Source: Trichoplusia ni (Eukaryota > Arthropoda > Insecta > Lepidoptera > Noctuidae). Taken from it: 64,000 nucleotides of DNA. The notes beneath the pieces were generated by a model. That model worked only from the letters and a program-made list of their open reading frames with translations. It was not told the origin of the DNA and ran no database searches. The stretch lies in NCBI RefSeq assembly GCF_003590095.1, contig NC_039482.1, positions 15,641,657 through 15,705,656 of the forward strand, in the 5' to 3' direction. Numbering within the stretch: the first letter of the stretch is position 1; every line of letters begins with the position of its first letter. A program made the translations under genes and the position numbers. This document shows positions 11,251-22,726 of this stretch, one piece after another.

Positions 11251-13241
11251 TATTACTTTGGCTGAAATGTTTACAGCACTATTATCTTTCTTCCTTCTAG
11301 ATATTCCCCGTGTATTGTGTTAACTGTGTTAAGGCACTAACTACGTTATTGCATTTTATACTCTAATAACTACTCCCTCTGGTCAACGTTTTATAAATGC
11401 TAAAACCGAATATAGATCTATCAGGCACTGAAGAAACGTTCCAAAAAATAAATCTGTAATAACTAAATACAGAAACAAAATTAAACACAATCTGTTATAA
11501 AACATTCTTATATACTATTAGAGTCATAAGGTGCAGTTGCGATTAGGAAGCAGAATAGGCTTGACATCCAATATGTACTGTAAATACACTGTGATTGGCT
11601 ATTTACCTTGTGGCCTTACAATCATAGTCGTCATAGTCGAGATTATTTTTGTACACCAGGATACGTTTAAATGACTTTGCAGCATTTTTTGAAATATTCA
11701 ATTATTCGCCGAATCCATCCACTCTCTGTACAATGTTATCATTTCATACAAAATGAGAAAGAAACTCAAACTATCGATATTAATTCCGTTCATTATGGCA
11801 GCGTTCGTTTCATTTCTTGCAACTTACATTGCCTTCATTAATTCTTCAAACAATAAAGTTGCATCACTTGGATTCATTAGTCCAAGGATCGCATGATTAT
11901 TGCTCGCTTTTGTTTTAAAACTATTGTCTGTGTATTTTTCATTTTAGTGGTCTTGCTTTTGTTGTTGGCTACTTGTTTGGAGATGGTTCGATTTTCATCT
12001 TTTTTTTGAGAAAATATCAATTCTTTTTTTATTACAATGTGTTTCTTGTAATTTATTGAATAATAATGGATATGCATTTTTTTCTTTTTTTCCACAATTA
12101 TAAATTGATCAAACCAAATGGAACTTAGGCGTGACGTCACGTCTACGAATATTTTTTTATACATGTATTGTACGTCGATTATTTTTTTAATAGGTAAACT
12201 GTTATTGAGATAAGTATAATATTTTACTTGAAAGTTCTGTCACCAAGTAACTTACAAAGAGTCAATGTTTATATAGATGTCCATGTCTAAGAATAAAACT
12301 ATTATATACCACATTAACTTCCCAGATCTCATAACTAACATTTTACACTGAAAAAAATCCATTGAATAATGTTCTAACTTCCAGAAATCGAAACCTAACA
12401 TCTCATTCTACGGTTTCAATTAACTCTCACATAGCACATTGTTAATTTCGTCTGTAATTTCACTCAGCCATAAGAAATGAGCGTAAAAGCCTCGGCGTGA
12501 GACTATTGCCAGCTGACGCACGTTCTGCCCAAAATTGGTTCAGTAATTTAGAAGCTAAGGGAAAGCGCAATAATGCAAGAAGGTACCAAATGCGTTGTTC
12601 CTCGTTTCGTTGGATTGTCTGCGCATTGAGATGTTCATTTGACTTGTAAATTGTATGCGAGTATATGTGATGAGTTATTAAGCTCAGAAAAAAGTTAGGT
12701 AAAAGTTTTGAGATCATATTCAGATATGGACTAAATTATAGGAGACTGACCGACAGACTGACACTAAGTGCCATATACTGGTCTTATTGAAATAAAGAAT
12801 TTGACTATGACTTTGATTAGGTCGTGATCATAAGTAATTTATTAAATTATATGCCTATACTGCTTTTATGGCCGATTACCACTGCGATGACCGTTCGCTG
12901 TTTCAGGTACCAGTCAAAATTTTATATGTTTGCTTGTGAGCTAGTTACCAAAAGAAAAATTAAGAAGTAAGCATTTAGATGTAGGTTTAGAAGTAGTCAT
13001 GTACTGGCGTTTCAATAAGTTAATATAAGTAAGTAAAGCTACGACCATTACCAAGGATAGAATTTACATGACCGAGGATAACAGTAAATAATGTTTTTAT
13101 CACCTCAGTCGGGATCATAGATAAGGAGTGGATTACTTCTAAGAAAATACGATGAAAGTTGAGGGTAAAAGGACCTGAAAAGTTTTCTCCGTGGGAAAAC
13201 GGCATCTGAGTCACGCATACCTACTTCTGTGAGAAAAAAAG
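11251..13241. other. Non-coding stretch, no gene recognised
   Basis: No gene supported. Contains the palindrome CGTGACGTCACG at 12130-12141. An 85-codon minus-strand frame at 12460-12717 shows no family resemblance. Confidence 0.35.
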
Positions 13242-13507
13242 TATAATAATAATATAATATAATATATCCTGGGACAACTCACACACGGTTATCTGATCCC
13301 AAGCTAAGCAGAGCTTGTGTTATGGTAACCAGACAACTGATAAACTTACTTATATATTTCTAAATACATACATATTATAGATAAATTATACCCAGACACC
13401 AGAACAAATGATCATGCTCATCACACAACTTTTGTCCTGGGCGGGAATCGAACCCACGACCTCTGGTACAGCAGTCAGGGTCACTAACCACTAGACCAAC
13501 AGGCCCG
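13242..13507 (-). mobile_element. tRNA-headed SINE (type 1), near full length
   Basis: Read on the minus strand it opens with GGGCCTGTTGGTCTAGTGGT, where box A is TGGTCTAGTGG (13488-13498), followed by GGTTCGATTCC box B (13444-13454). The body includes GATGAGCATGATCATTTGTT, CTGGTGTCTGGGTATAATTT and TCCCAGGATATA, and the tail is an ATT/TAT-rich run at 13242-13262. It is not a tRNA gene, because no 3' acceptor stem or anticodon arm is preserved and an unrelated body follows. I recognise it as a common moth SINE. Confidence 0.8.
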
Positions 13508-15121
13508 TCGTATGAAAGTATGAACTATTTAATTGGGATTTTGAGGTCCAAGTCCACTTACCTATGCATGTATACATGTTTATTCTTATTTTTTTTCTTA
13601 ATACTGGTCCTACGAAAAAAAATCTGGAACAAAGGAATAGAAAATGCGAAAAAACCTTTCCGAAGTCAATGTCAGGTAGAATGTTGATAAAAAATCCTTC
13701 AATCAATGCCAAGGTCTGGCCCTATATTGTCGCTTCAAAATGCATAAAAAATGAAAAAGGACCAAAACAAAATGAAGGAACTTTTATGAGCATGTGATTT
13801 GGGTTCTGGTCACAAATATAATATTGTTTCCCCGAACAAAACCTTCCAATATCAAGTGTCACTGCCAAATAAGTAATGGATTTCGCTTTTTTGCCATTTT
13901 TTCCACATTTGCTCTCGAAACGTCGCGTTTACTAAAATGATTGTCATATTCAGAAAGGATTTTTCGTTATTTGAATTTGTTTGTGCAAATTTGTTTCTAT
14001 AATAAGTACATACATGAATTTCACATGCAGAAAATGTTTGGATTAAAACAAATGCATGTTATGCTCTAATTGTAACTTTTGCTTTGATGAATATCAGAAC
14101 ATGAAAATGTCTCGAAGGACCATACATTATAATTTGTGAAATTCTCTTCATATCTTTTTTGGTTTAAAAACGTTTCGTAGCTCATCTCCAGCAGTAATAT
14201 TTGAAAATAAACACTCATTTCAAATAAAGATTTTTAATATTCTTTAAGTAACATACAAATCACGCTTTAAATCTTCATAAATAAACATAACGACCATTAA
14301 AGTCATTTAGAAAACTCTTCAATAGCGTAATCGTTAAAAACAATGACTAACAAAAATTACTATAGACAAAATACTGTTAACATAACAAACAGACTTGATC
14401 TAAACATTAAAGTAAATCTATCAATCTTAAATGACAACAATCATCTGCTAGTGAACATATATTTTTGTATATATTTTCCCCATTCACCCCTTCAACCCTA
14501 TACAACTCAAATCATCCATCACATCCCTTCGACTGAACCCTTCACTAATGTTTACTTGGACCGCGATATTCATTACTCTTTTGCTAAACTACTAGACGAA
14601 CTTTTTCAATTCTCTTAACTTGGAACTTTTAATAATATACACTAAATCTAATATGTTTAAAGTACAAATTTGCTTGTGGGAGTTCTGGACAGTAGAAACA
14701 TTTGCGCTTGACTTTAAAGAACAGTTTATCGGTAATATTAGATTGACACTTACACACGTAAACGCTAAAAATAAAAATACAAACTCACTTAACACTTTGA
14801 TCAGATATGATTCTGGAATAAATACCGATGGAATTATTTTTTTAAAGCCCTATTTGTTCATCCTCTCCTTTCCAGGACATTATTACTAATAGCAACAAAA
14901 TGTTCATTTTGTACTTAGGATATTTATCCTAAAGTCGGCGTCAATCAAGATTTCCAAAACATTAATAGGGATGATGACTGGGTATAAAAAGAAAAAATCT
15001 CATTAGTCCCTCAATAATTGTAAATACTACGATAATTGAAAAGTATGAGACACGTTTTTCCTTTTTCAGAAAAACTACAATTGACAAAGATTAACTGCTA
15101 TGAAGTTTAGGAGAGGGGGCT
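13508..15121. other. Non-coding stretch, no gene recognised
   Basis: AT-rich. Two adjacent plus-strand frames of about 90 codons (14343-14618 and 14620-14889) have low-complexity N/I/Y/L-rich composition typical of AT-rich noise and no recognisable motif. Confidence 0.35.
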
Positions 15122-15168
15122 TGTGACGTAACGATAGAGTAAAATTTATACTCAATCGTGACGTCACA
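15122..15168. repeat. 20-bp-arm hairpin with CRE palindrome
   Basis: Left arm TGTGACGTAACGATAGAGTA, loop AAATTTA, right arm complementary with 2 mismatches in 20. The right arm contains the full TGACGTCA (15159-15166). Likely a tiny foldback element; it encodes nothing. Confidence 0.6.
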
Positions 15169-18008
15169 CGTAAGTTTTATTCACTGTAATTTGGTGGACA
15201 AATTAAAAAATACGTATCCATTATTATACAAAAAACTAAAAGACGGACACTGCAAAAAAAAATTGTCATCATCCCTATTGTTAGCTTATGAAAATGTAGC
15301 CCCGTTTCAATCCATACTATGTCTTCTTAGTCAGATTAATTTGAAAGTTATTATTTCCTCCTATTATTACGCTTTCTTATTCTCACTTAAATAAATACCT
15401 TTACTATATCCATCTATTACAAGTATCGTCTACCACTAAGATTATATCACTTGACAGAGCCAAGTGAGAAACGTTATTTATTTTAAATCCACGCAGCTAT
15501 TGATCGTTTCGTTACGAGGGCGAGGCTACAGCGAGCTGCCTCTAGTAATAGGTGCTCTGTGCCCTCATCCCATGCTCGCATCAAGATGTGAATCTGTAAT
15601 TGTTTTTGTTTATACGGTAATGTAGAGGTGAATTTGGTCCTTCGGTACGCGGTCCTTTTTGGGACATTGTTGTGATTTGATTTTTATTTTTGGGAATATA
15701 TTTTAAGATAAATATGTAGATAAACAACAAGATTGGGACGTAGATTTTCACAAATATAATAATAACTGGATGCAGATCGTTGACCAAAAGGGTTTTTCTA
15801 CTACAAATTAGCGACATATGTATAATATTTAGTTAATACTTATCACTACCTGTAAGTTTTAACTCTAAATGTAATTCAAGTCACATATCCAAAAAACGGA
15901 TAAAATACGACGTGAATTTGATTTCGATATGATTAAAATGTCTTCTTTTTTAAATTCGGTGACTTTTTCGCACAGGTTAAAAAATATGTATACACATAAT
16001 ATTCTGGAAAAAAAGGTCTCAGTACTCCATAAATAAGGTTTAATTTTGAATGTTGATGATATTAATATGATTAGTAACGGGTATGAAACAAAGGCGGTTT
16101 GATTGAAAATCATTATGTATGTATAATGTATAGACAAAGCAATGCTAAATGTATATGGTTAATTAAAGTTAGGGCGTAACGTATGTGATGTCCTTTTAGG
16201 ATAATGATTATGCTTTGAGCAGTTCATTATTAATGATTTATGGTTAATAACTAAGTAATTAGAAGATGTGCTCGTAGTTTGAATATTTACTATTTATTTT
16301 CCTTAGTTTGACTTAAACACTAATTTTAAATTCAAATGTAAATGGAAAAGGCTAATAAATTTCGATATGTTATAAAAAAAGAAACGAGTGATTGGTGTAA
16401 GTAGTTTGAGTATAGGTACTTGTATCTTGATAAGAATCGACTTGACAGATTTCGATGAAAAAAATATGGAAGTATCTTACATTTTAAAATAACTCATAGG
16501 TTTTTTAACCCGATGTCGTTAAATGAGTTAAATATTTTCGTATACAGCTAGTACAATAGTGTAACATCGCCAATTATTAAAATCAGAATGAATAACGCGA
16601 CTACCGTCCGGTAAACTTGAAACCTTCTTCAATCCCTTCATAAATTCAGCAGCCATTTTCTCATGTTACTTGGGATGTAGCAAGGATTCCAATGATACGA
16701 TTTACAACCTAAGGTACATCCACGCATGAAACCAAAAAAAAACCACTTTTTGACAAGAGCAGTTATTTTAAACCCTATGTATAAAAGGGCTGTAAAATGA
16801 GGTTGAGTAGCATTTAAAACTCCATTTAACATTAGTGCTCCAGTCGTAGAGAAGTACAAAACGAAATCCATAGCATAGCTTGCTGTAATTCCATTTTAAA
16901 CAAAATTTGATCCTAAGGCAAGGTTAAGGCTCAGCGAACAAGCTTACAAGAGATTTTAATTCACGACAAATAGGTGTGAATCAAAGTTTTAAACCAGGAT
17001 ATAACATTAAATACTAAAGCAATATAACTTGTTAATGTTGGACATGTTTAAACGAATCAATATCACATGTTACGTGACATCGTCGCTTTTAGCGTTATTA
17101 TCAAAGTTCTGCCACGTACAGCTTTGTCAAAACAACAGTTTTTATGTTGTTGTCATAGTTGCAAAATGAATTTAATTTCGTGACACTTTTTATAGTAGTC
17201 GTTAGTTTTTCATGGTTTATAGAGATTTTAATGTTATCTCGTTTTAGGTTTTGTTTAGCTGTAAATGTGAGTGAAAATATTGCTGTTTGTTGAATTATGA
17301 TAGGATTTATCATACTAGTTTATAGTTATGGTATTCGCTAACTAGATTTACATTTGTTTTGACAAATTTCACATAAATTAATAACTAGCATAAAGCTAGG
17401 TAAATAGTTGTTAAACCCTGCAACTGTTAATGTCTAGAGATTACTTTTCCATATGGGGGAGGAAAGATCAAGTAATACTTATTTTCAAATTGTATTAATG
17501 ATCAAAAAAACAAAAGTACATAGTAAACATATTTTTTACGAAATTCTACCAGCAGCACTCAAAAAGACACAAAAACACAGTTCAGAACTTATCAAAATAT
17601 ATCGTGATAAAATAAGGTACCAATCTAAAACAAAGACATACAACACATAGTAACATAAAACCTAAACCTGCGCTACAAAGGACCAATACCGCGGCTCTTA
17701 ACCCCGAGCTTCCTGCTATCCACAACCTTTATTCCATTCCACCCTTTATTCTCCAATAACATGGATAACGAACACCAGTATCACCAATAGTATCGAAATA
17801 TCCCAGTTTTACTCCAATATCGCCGGGATATAATTTGCTATGGCTTAATACAATACACCCGAATTCAAATTTACATAAAGACCTTTATTAAAATTTGTGT
17901 ACATTGGTATGATAACGCTATTTTGTATTACTATCAAATAATATAAATGTTAAGGTATTTTGTGTTTTCTTTGTTTCATCTATTCGTATTTGTAAGTATA
18001 TGTACATT
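15169..18008. other. Non-coding stretch, no gene recognised
   Basis: AT-rich sequence without a supported gene, repeat or structured element. Confidence 0.4.
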
Positions 18009-18322
18009 ACTAGCTGTTGCCCGCGACTTCGTCTGCGTGGTCAGAAGATATAAGTCATATTTTATACCTGCCTTCTATCTACCTATCTGCCTTCTATCTA
18101 TCTTGTAGGATTCAGTCAGCGCTTGCAATGTAAGCGCAAAAAATGAGTTTTTTTACGACCTCACATTAGAAACCTCAAAAATTGTAGCCTATGTGTTATT
18201 CTGATGTATAAGCTATATTGTGGTAAAGTTTCATTCAAATCCATTCAGTAGTTTTTACGTGAAAGAGTAACAAACATCCATACATCCATACTTACAAACT
18301 TTCGCCTTTATAATAGTAGTAG
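18009..18322 (-). mobile_element. Non-autonomous Helitron-like element, orientation -
   Basis: Begins ACTAGCTGTTGCCCGCGACT, the reverse complement of a GC-block-plus-CTAGT terminus, and ends TTATAATAGTAGTAGG. Between them lie a TCTATC-rich run (about 18070-18105) and the block CATTCAGTAGTTTTTACGTG, the complement of the 'cgtgaaaaactactgaatg' phrase used by this family. Similar ends occur at 20922, 21178, 52228, 52835 and 58385. Confidence 0.65.
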
Positions 18323-18474
18323 GATGTATAAAATTGTGTGAGGTGCCTAATAAGAGGCAAACATTGTTGATGTGAAGTATTACATAAACTTTATTTGATT
18401 CGGTAATTGTTATCTTTCTTTCCATCTTTTCTTAAAAACAACTACTCCTGCATTAATTAATTTAATCCAGGACA

Positions 18475-18572
18475 GTGCCGAGACACCCACACCAATGGTC
18501 GACCCACGCGAGGATCGAACCGCGATACGTCGTGCTCAGTGGGTTAGGCTCGATGACCACTTGGCTATGCGT
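18475..18572 (-). mobile_element. tRNA-headed SINE (type 2) head
   Basis: On the minus strand, box A TAGCCAAGTGG (18557-18567) and box B GGTTCGATCCT (18511-18521) are correctly spaced. The interval GAGCACGACGTATCGC resembles the GCGACGTGTCGCG of the copies at 48872 and 63788. Body and tail towards lower coordinates are decayed. Not a functional tRNA gene. Confidence 0.55.
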
Positions 18573-19560
18573 TAAGTGTTGTAGTTCCAAATGCTTCGTG
18601 CGAGTTCTGTTACTTGAACTTGGCTTGACACGCTACCGCGTTTATAGATTGGTGTTCGACATCAATTGTCAGTACCGTTTTGCTTAAAATCTGGTTTGAA
18701 ATATTATACTAAACGGCACATTGCTATCCCTTAGTAATAATTTCCTTGTTCCTATACTTTACAAGCATGTACCTTCGTGGCGAAATTTAATCCAAAGAGC
18801 TTGGGCTCTTGGGATCAAACAATATATTTTTGTTTCTCAGTACAAAAACTACATGAAATAGTAAAATTCCATTCGTAGTTTTATAAAATCCATAAATCTA
18901 GGTCAAAGAAGCGGGTCTTATTCCGTTCTTATCACGGTCGCCGGTCGCCACCGGAGCCGGGCGCCAACTGTCAATGAAGCGAGCTGACGTTACAAAAAGC
19001 TAACTTTAAGGTTTTTACCGCCACCGCGAGACGTTGTTGCCGGGTGCACCTGACGTGTATAAACGACGGCAATTTGTCGCGGACTTGCGGTACAGGCGCC
19101 ATGTTTGATGGGCAAATCGCAAGTTGCTGTGATTATTTGTCGTGGCGAGATCAGTTGGGGGTTTAAGTTGTATTAGTTAAAAGTGGTAGAATGGTGGCTA
19201 TAATATGAAGTTAGCGGGTTCACCTTGTGCTTGATCTATTTTCGTAAGATTATTCATTGGTCTAAACTTTTCCTAAACGTTCAAATTGGCTCGTAGTGTC
19301 ATTGCATTTTGAAAATATTTACGCAGAATGAATTGATTATTAAACGAAGTGACTGATTTATTAGACCACCACAACTTACTTTACACTACAAAACACAATC
19401 AATGCTCAACGTATGATTCAAAAAATTAAAGGCCTTTTGATTTTCCAAAACTGCACTACCATCACCAAAATTCAAACACCTTTCCTAACCAAAACATTAT
19501 ACCTAACATACATATTAGTCTGACGATGTAATAATACACAAAAGTTTACTAAACTAAAGC
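18573..19560. promoter_or_regulatory. Stretch with GC-rich island at about 18930-19150
   Basis: Within an AT-rich stretch, 18930-19150 is GC-rich and CpG-rich (CGGTCGCCGGTCGCCACCGG, CCGCCACCGCGAGACG, CAGGCGCCATGTTTG). GGCGCCATGTTTG read in reverse is CAAACATGGCGCC, close to the YY1/Pho promoter motif. A 21-codon frame beginning at the ATG here has no donor or homology to call it an exon. A possible promoter, enhancer or conserved non-coding island; a degraded repeat is an alternative. Confidence 0.25.
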
Positions 19561-19625
19561 CATTAGCTCAACTGGTCCTTGTAGCCGCTGCGCGCAGGTC
19601 ACGAGTGAGACGTCGTTAGCCTCAC
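19561..19625 (+). mobile_element. Decayed tRNA-like SINE head
   Basis: TAGCTCAACTGG (19564-19575) is a perfect box A. The box B position (AGGTCACGAGT, 19596-19606) is degenerate. A short relic of a tRNA-derived SINE is the best reading. Confidence 0.3.
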
Positions 19626-20921
19626 ATGTCTGAAGATTGATAGGTTGTGAGACAAACCATGAAGTTGGATGAATTAAACTTGTCATACATGTAGAACTAA
19701 AAGTGATTATAATTGAATTGTCATTTTATACATACTTTCTTTCAAATTATATTTTTAATTGGATATAAAGTACACACTTTGTGAAGGTTGATAATTAAAA
19801 CATATTTATATGAAAATCTGTAACATGAATTCGCAATAGTGAAATTAGATTCCCAATTTGTTGTATTAAAACTGTTCAACAAAATATTAAAACGATACTA
19901 TTTCAATTTACACGAAAAACAAATTAATTGAATTTCATAATAAAAACTCAATTCAATTCCTTCAGTAAATAAAAATAATTGATTAATAAATAACCGTAGA
20001 AAATTGAACGGTTTTATTACTGCGTTAAATGAATGATTGATCGTGATTTTTGTTCACTCTGAGTGAATGACAACGGTTTGTGGTGAATGAGTAATTAAAA
20101 TTCGTGTATGAGTTTAAAAGGCTATCATGCATGTTTTATTGAGCTCATTCGCTTCGGTTTGTTCATTTAATAAAAGCTACTGAATAAAGTTCGGGGTGTC
20201 GAATCAACATTAACAATCGAACGGATTCGATAGCGAGAGATTTCAGGTTCATATCGATGATGGTTGCTTCGTTATGGGGTTTTAGGAAAATTCCTCCTGA
20301 AAACTGGCCTTCTCGAGTGAGAAAAGTGCCAGACTCTTACCAACTAAACCTGAACCGCCGTTTAACGTCTCCTATATACTTTAGTTCGGTGCATGACAAT
20401 TCAACTCGTTAGAAGTTGTTACTACGACGTGTGGAAGTGTAATATTTATTGTTTAATATATTTATGTTGCCTCATATTTACTTCTGTTCTTAATGGATCG
20501 TAAAGTTATTGTCAATTACCAGGAGAAGCTTTGGTTGAAGCACAAACGGGACCTGCGTGTTGTTATTCAGTGATGAAGCGGCGCGGCGGCGGCTGCGGTC
20601 GAAGCTATGGCAGAGAGGGTTTCCTTATAAAAGGAAGACATTCTTGTTAATATGAATATCATTGTATTAAGCAAGAAGTGCAGTATATTCGTAATGTAAA
20701 TATCATTTTCCACAATTCGCAAAAATAGAATTTAAATATGTTAATCAAATGTTAGCTAGCTTTATGCCAAATTTCATCAAAATTGGTCAGACTTTTGACC
20801 GTCTAGATGTGTCAATTATAGATACTCAAACAACTTCTCCCTTATGCGATTCTTGTGTGATTGATATTGTTATTAAAATCTTGAATAAATGAAAGTTCGC
20901 TTCACAAATCTTTATGAAAAG
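19626..20921. other. Non-coding stretch, no gene recognised
   Basis: Mostly AT-rich. The phrase GTGCCAGACTCTTACCAACT at about 20327-20346 resembles a dispersed moth repeat, and CCAAATTTCATCAAAATTGG near 20767 resembles a decayed Helitron-like core. A GC patch GCGGCGCGGCGGCGGC occurs at about 20578-20593. Confidence 0.3.
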
Positions 20922-21172
20922 ACTAGCTTTTGCCCGCGACTTCGTTCGCGTGGAACAGTGACTTCCGGCAGATTTTTGGTTTTACTCACATAGTTCCCGA
21001 TCTCGCGGGATTTTTGAGAAGTTCCCGCTCCCGCAGGATTTTTGGGATAAAAACTATCCTATGTCCTTTCTCGAGTTCCAAACTATGTCTGAACCAAATT
21101 TCATCCAAATCGGTTCAGTAGTTTAGGCGTGACGGAAAGACAGATAGACAGAGTTATTATCGCATTTTTGGC
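20922..21172 (-). mobile_element. Non-autonomous Helitron-like element, orientation -
   Basis: Begins ACTAGCTTTTGCCCGCGACT and contains GATAAAAACTATCCTATGTC, CCAAATTTCATCCAAATCGG and GTTTAGGCGTGACGG, the reverse complement of the phrase order in the 9951-10165 copy. It abuts another copy of the family on its right. Confidence 0.7.
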
Positions 21173-21177
21173 ATGGG

Positions 21178-22325
21178 TAGTTTTGCCCGCGACTTCGTCC
21201 GTAAATTTACTTTGAGCAGAAAGTTTTGAAGCCACTGCAAAAAAAGGAGGAGGTTCTCAATTTGACCGTATTTTTATATGTATATTAAGGCATATCAGTT
21301 ATTGACCGATTTGAGAAATTCTTTTGTGTTTGAAAGAGTAAAGTGTCACTAAAGAATAAAAAAAAAACGAACTTATAACAATTAAAAAGAAATTATATTA
21401 CAACCTATCCTATTTAACAACCAAGCTTAAAACTAAATAATTTAAAACGAACTTAGAATTACAGTTTTACTAAACAAAATAACTAAGTACTATTATTCGA
21501 GATCAAACCTACATCAAACAACGGAACCAATTTAGAATTTACGAAACAGGACCAATCCACATAAACGACCATACAACCGACAATACAATTTTACCACGAC
21601 GGTACCGAAGCGCTCGGCCGATACCCAACCAAATGCGTGTAACGAAACCATAGCGCGATCTATTTCGATCCCAACGCCATCTATCGACCATAGTGACAAC
21701 TCGGATTATTTATCTATACTCCGTTCGGGCATTTTCTTTGTACTAAAAGTAGTATTATATTTTTTATATGTTATTTTATTATTTTTTTCATACCTTTTTA
21801 CTATTTATTTACTTTTTTCCGATGAATTAAAACAACATGAACCGAACTCGTGTAACGATCGACACCATTGCGCGTAGTACTAATAGAATTATCTATACTC
21901 CGTTAGAGCATTTTTTTGTAGTAAAACTTTTATTATATTAATATTATTTTTTTTACACCTTTTTACTGTTTTTGTTTTTTGTTTTTCTGATGGATTTTCC
22001 GATGAATTAAAACAATAACATGAACCGAACACGTGTAATGACACCATTGCGCGATTAACGCCATCTATCTACGGAGCATAGGAACAGCTCGACATTTGAC
22101 CAATAGATGGCACTATTATATAGTATGTCCGTAATAAATTTTATTTTTTATTTTTATTTTTTGTAATAAAAACTATCCTATGTCCTTTCTCAAGTTTCAA
22201 ACTATGTCTGTACCAAATTTCACACAAATCGGTTCAGTAGTTTAGGCGTGAAGAAAAGACAGACAGACAGACAGAAAGACAGACAGACAGACAGACAGAG
22301 TTACTTTCGCATTTATAATATTAGT
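21178..22325 (-). mobile_element. Long (1.15 kb) non-autonomous Helitron-like element with internal tandem duplication
   Basis: The left end TAGTTTTGCCCGCGACTTCG and right end TTCGCATTTATAATATTAGT correspond to the two termini of this family in reverse orientation. Inside, about 180-bp units repeat in tandem: GATGAATTAAAACA at 21821 and 22001, TATCTATACTCCGTT at 21711 and 21890, and ACCGAAC..GTGTAA at about 21841 and 22024, with a third decayed unit near 21637. The core CCTATGTCCTTTCTCAAGTT and a GACA microsatellite are near the right end. No protein is encoded. Confidence 0.65.
22258..22300 (+). repeat. (GACA)n microsatellite inside the Helitron-like element
   Basis: About ten GACA units with one AAGA interruption, immediately inside the right terminus of the 1.15 kb element. 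The TCTG run in the copy at 9951 is its complement. Confidence 0.8.
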
Positions 22326-22460
22326 TTGGATTTCAATATTTCCCATCTGTTTACCCCTCGAGAGTTACAAGTGTGATATACATACAAGCTATTTGCTCGC
22401 GACTCATTCACAGACCTCATTTCAATTTGGGTACCCTCTGAATGGCGTCCGTTATTCCAT

Positions 22461-22726
22461 GTACAGTCAGCAACAAAAATGTTTGTACAAATCAGATGCA
22501 GTTGTCAAATATGATAAATTTTAAATTTAATTTGAGTTTAATTTTTAGGTTTCAAACTTCATTTGTTACCTTGTTAAACGTAACTATTGTGTAAAGTCTT
22601 GTGTCAAGTTGAATTTGATTGTATACACAGCTTTAAATTTCTTAATATATTAACCAACTTCTGTTGCTGACCGTTCTAGAACCTTTTGAATCTGGTTTAT
22701 TTTATAACTTTTGTGGCCGACTGTAC
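22461..22726. mobile_element. 266-bp TIR element (MITE-like)
   Basis: Left end GTACAGTCAGCAACAAAAAT; the right end (22707-22726) read in reverse complement is GTACAGTCGGCCACAAAAGT, 16 of 20 identical. The interior is AT-rich without coding capacity. A solo left end of the same sequence lies at 49266. Superfamily unassigned; a duplication of the target site was not obvious. Confidence 0.6.

Noticed and set aside
13440..13507. tRNA gene on the minus strand
   Set aside because: Box A and B are present but the 3' side continues into the known SINE body with an AT-rich tail, so it is a SINE.
14343..14889. Two adjacent plus-strand frames of about 90 codons
   Set aside because: Low-complexity N/I/L/Y-rich translation, no splice or promoter context, no motif.
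18475..18687. Plus-strand 70-codon frame, and the idea of a tRNA gene on the minus strand
   Set aside because: The segment is a SINE head; acceptor and anticodon arms do not pair as in a functional tRNA.
19101..19166. Short ATG frame in the GC-rich island as a first coding exon of the DPP-like gene
   Set aside because: It runs to a stop without a convincing donor site and shows no resemblance to known N-terminal tails.
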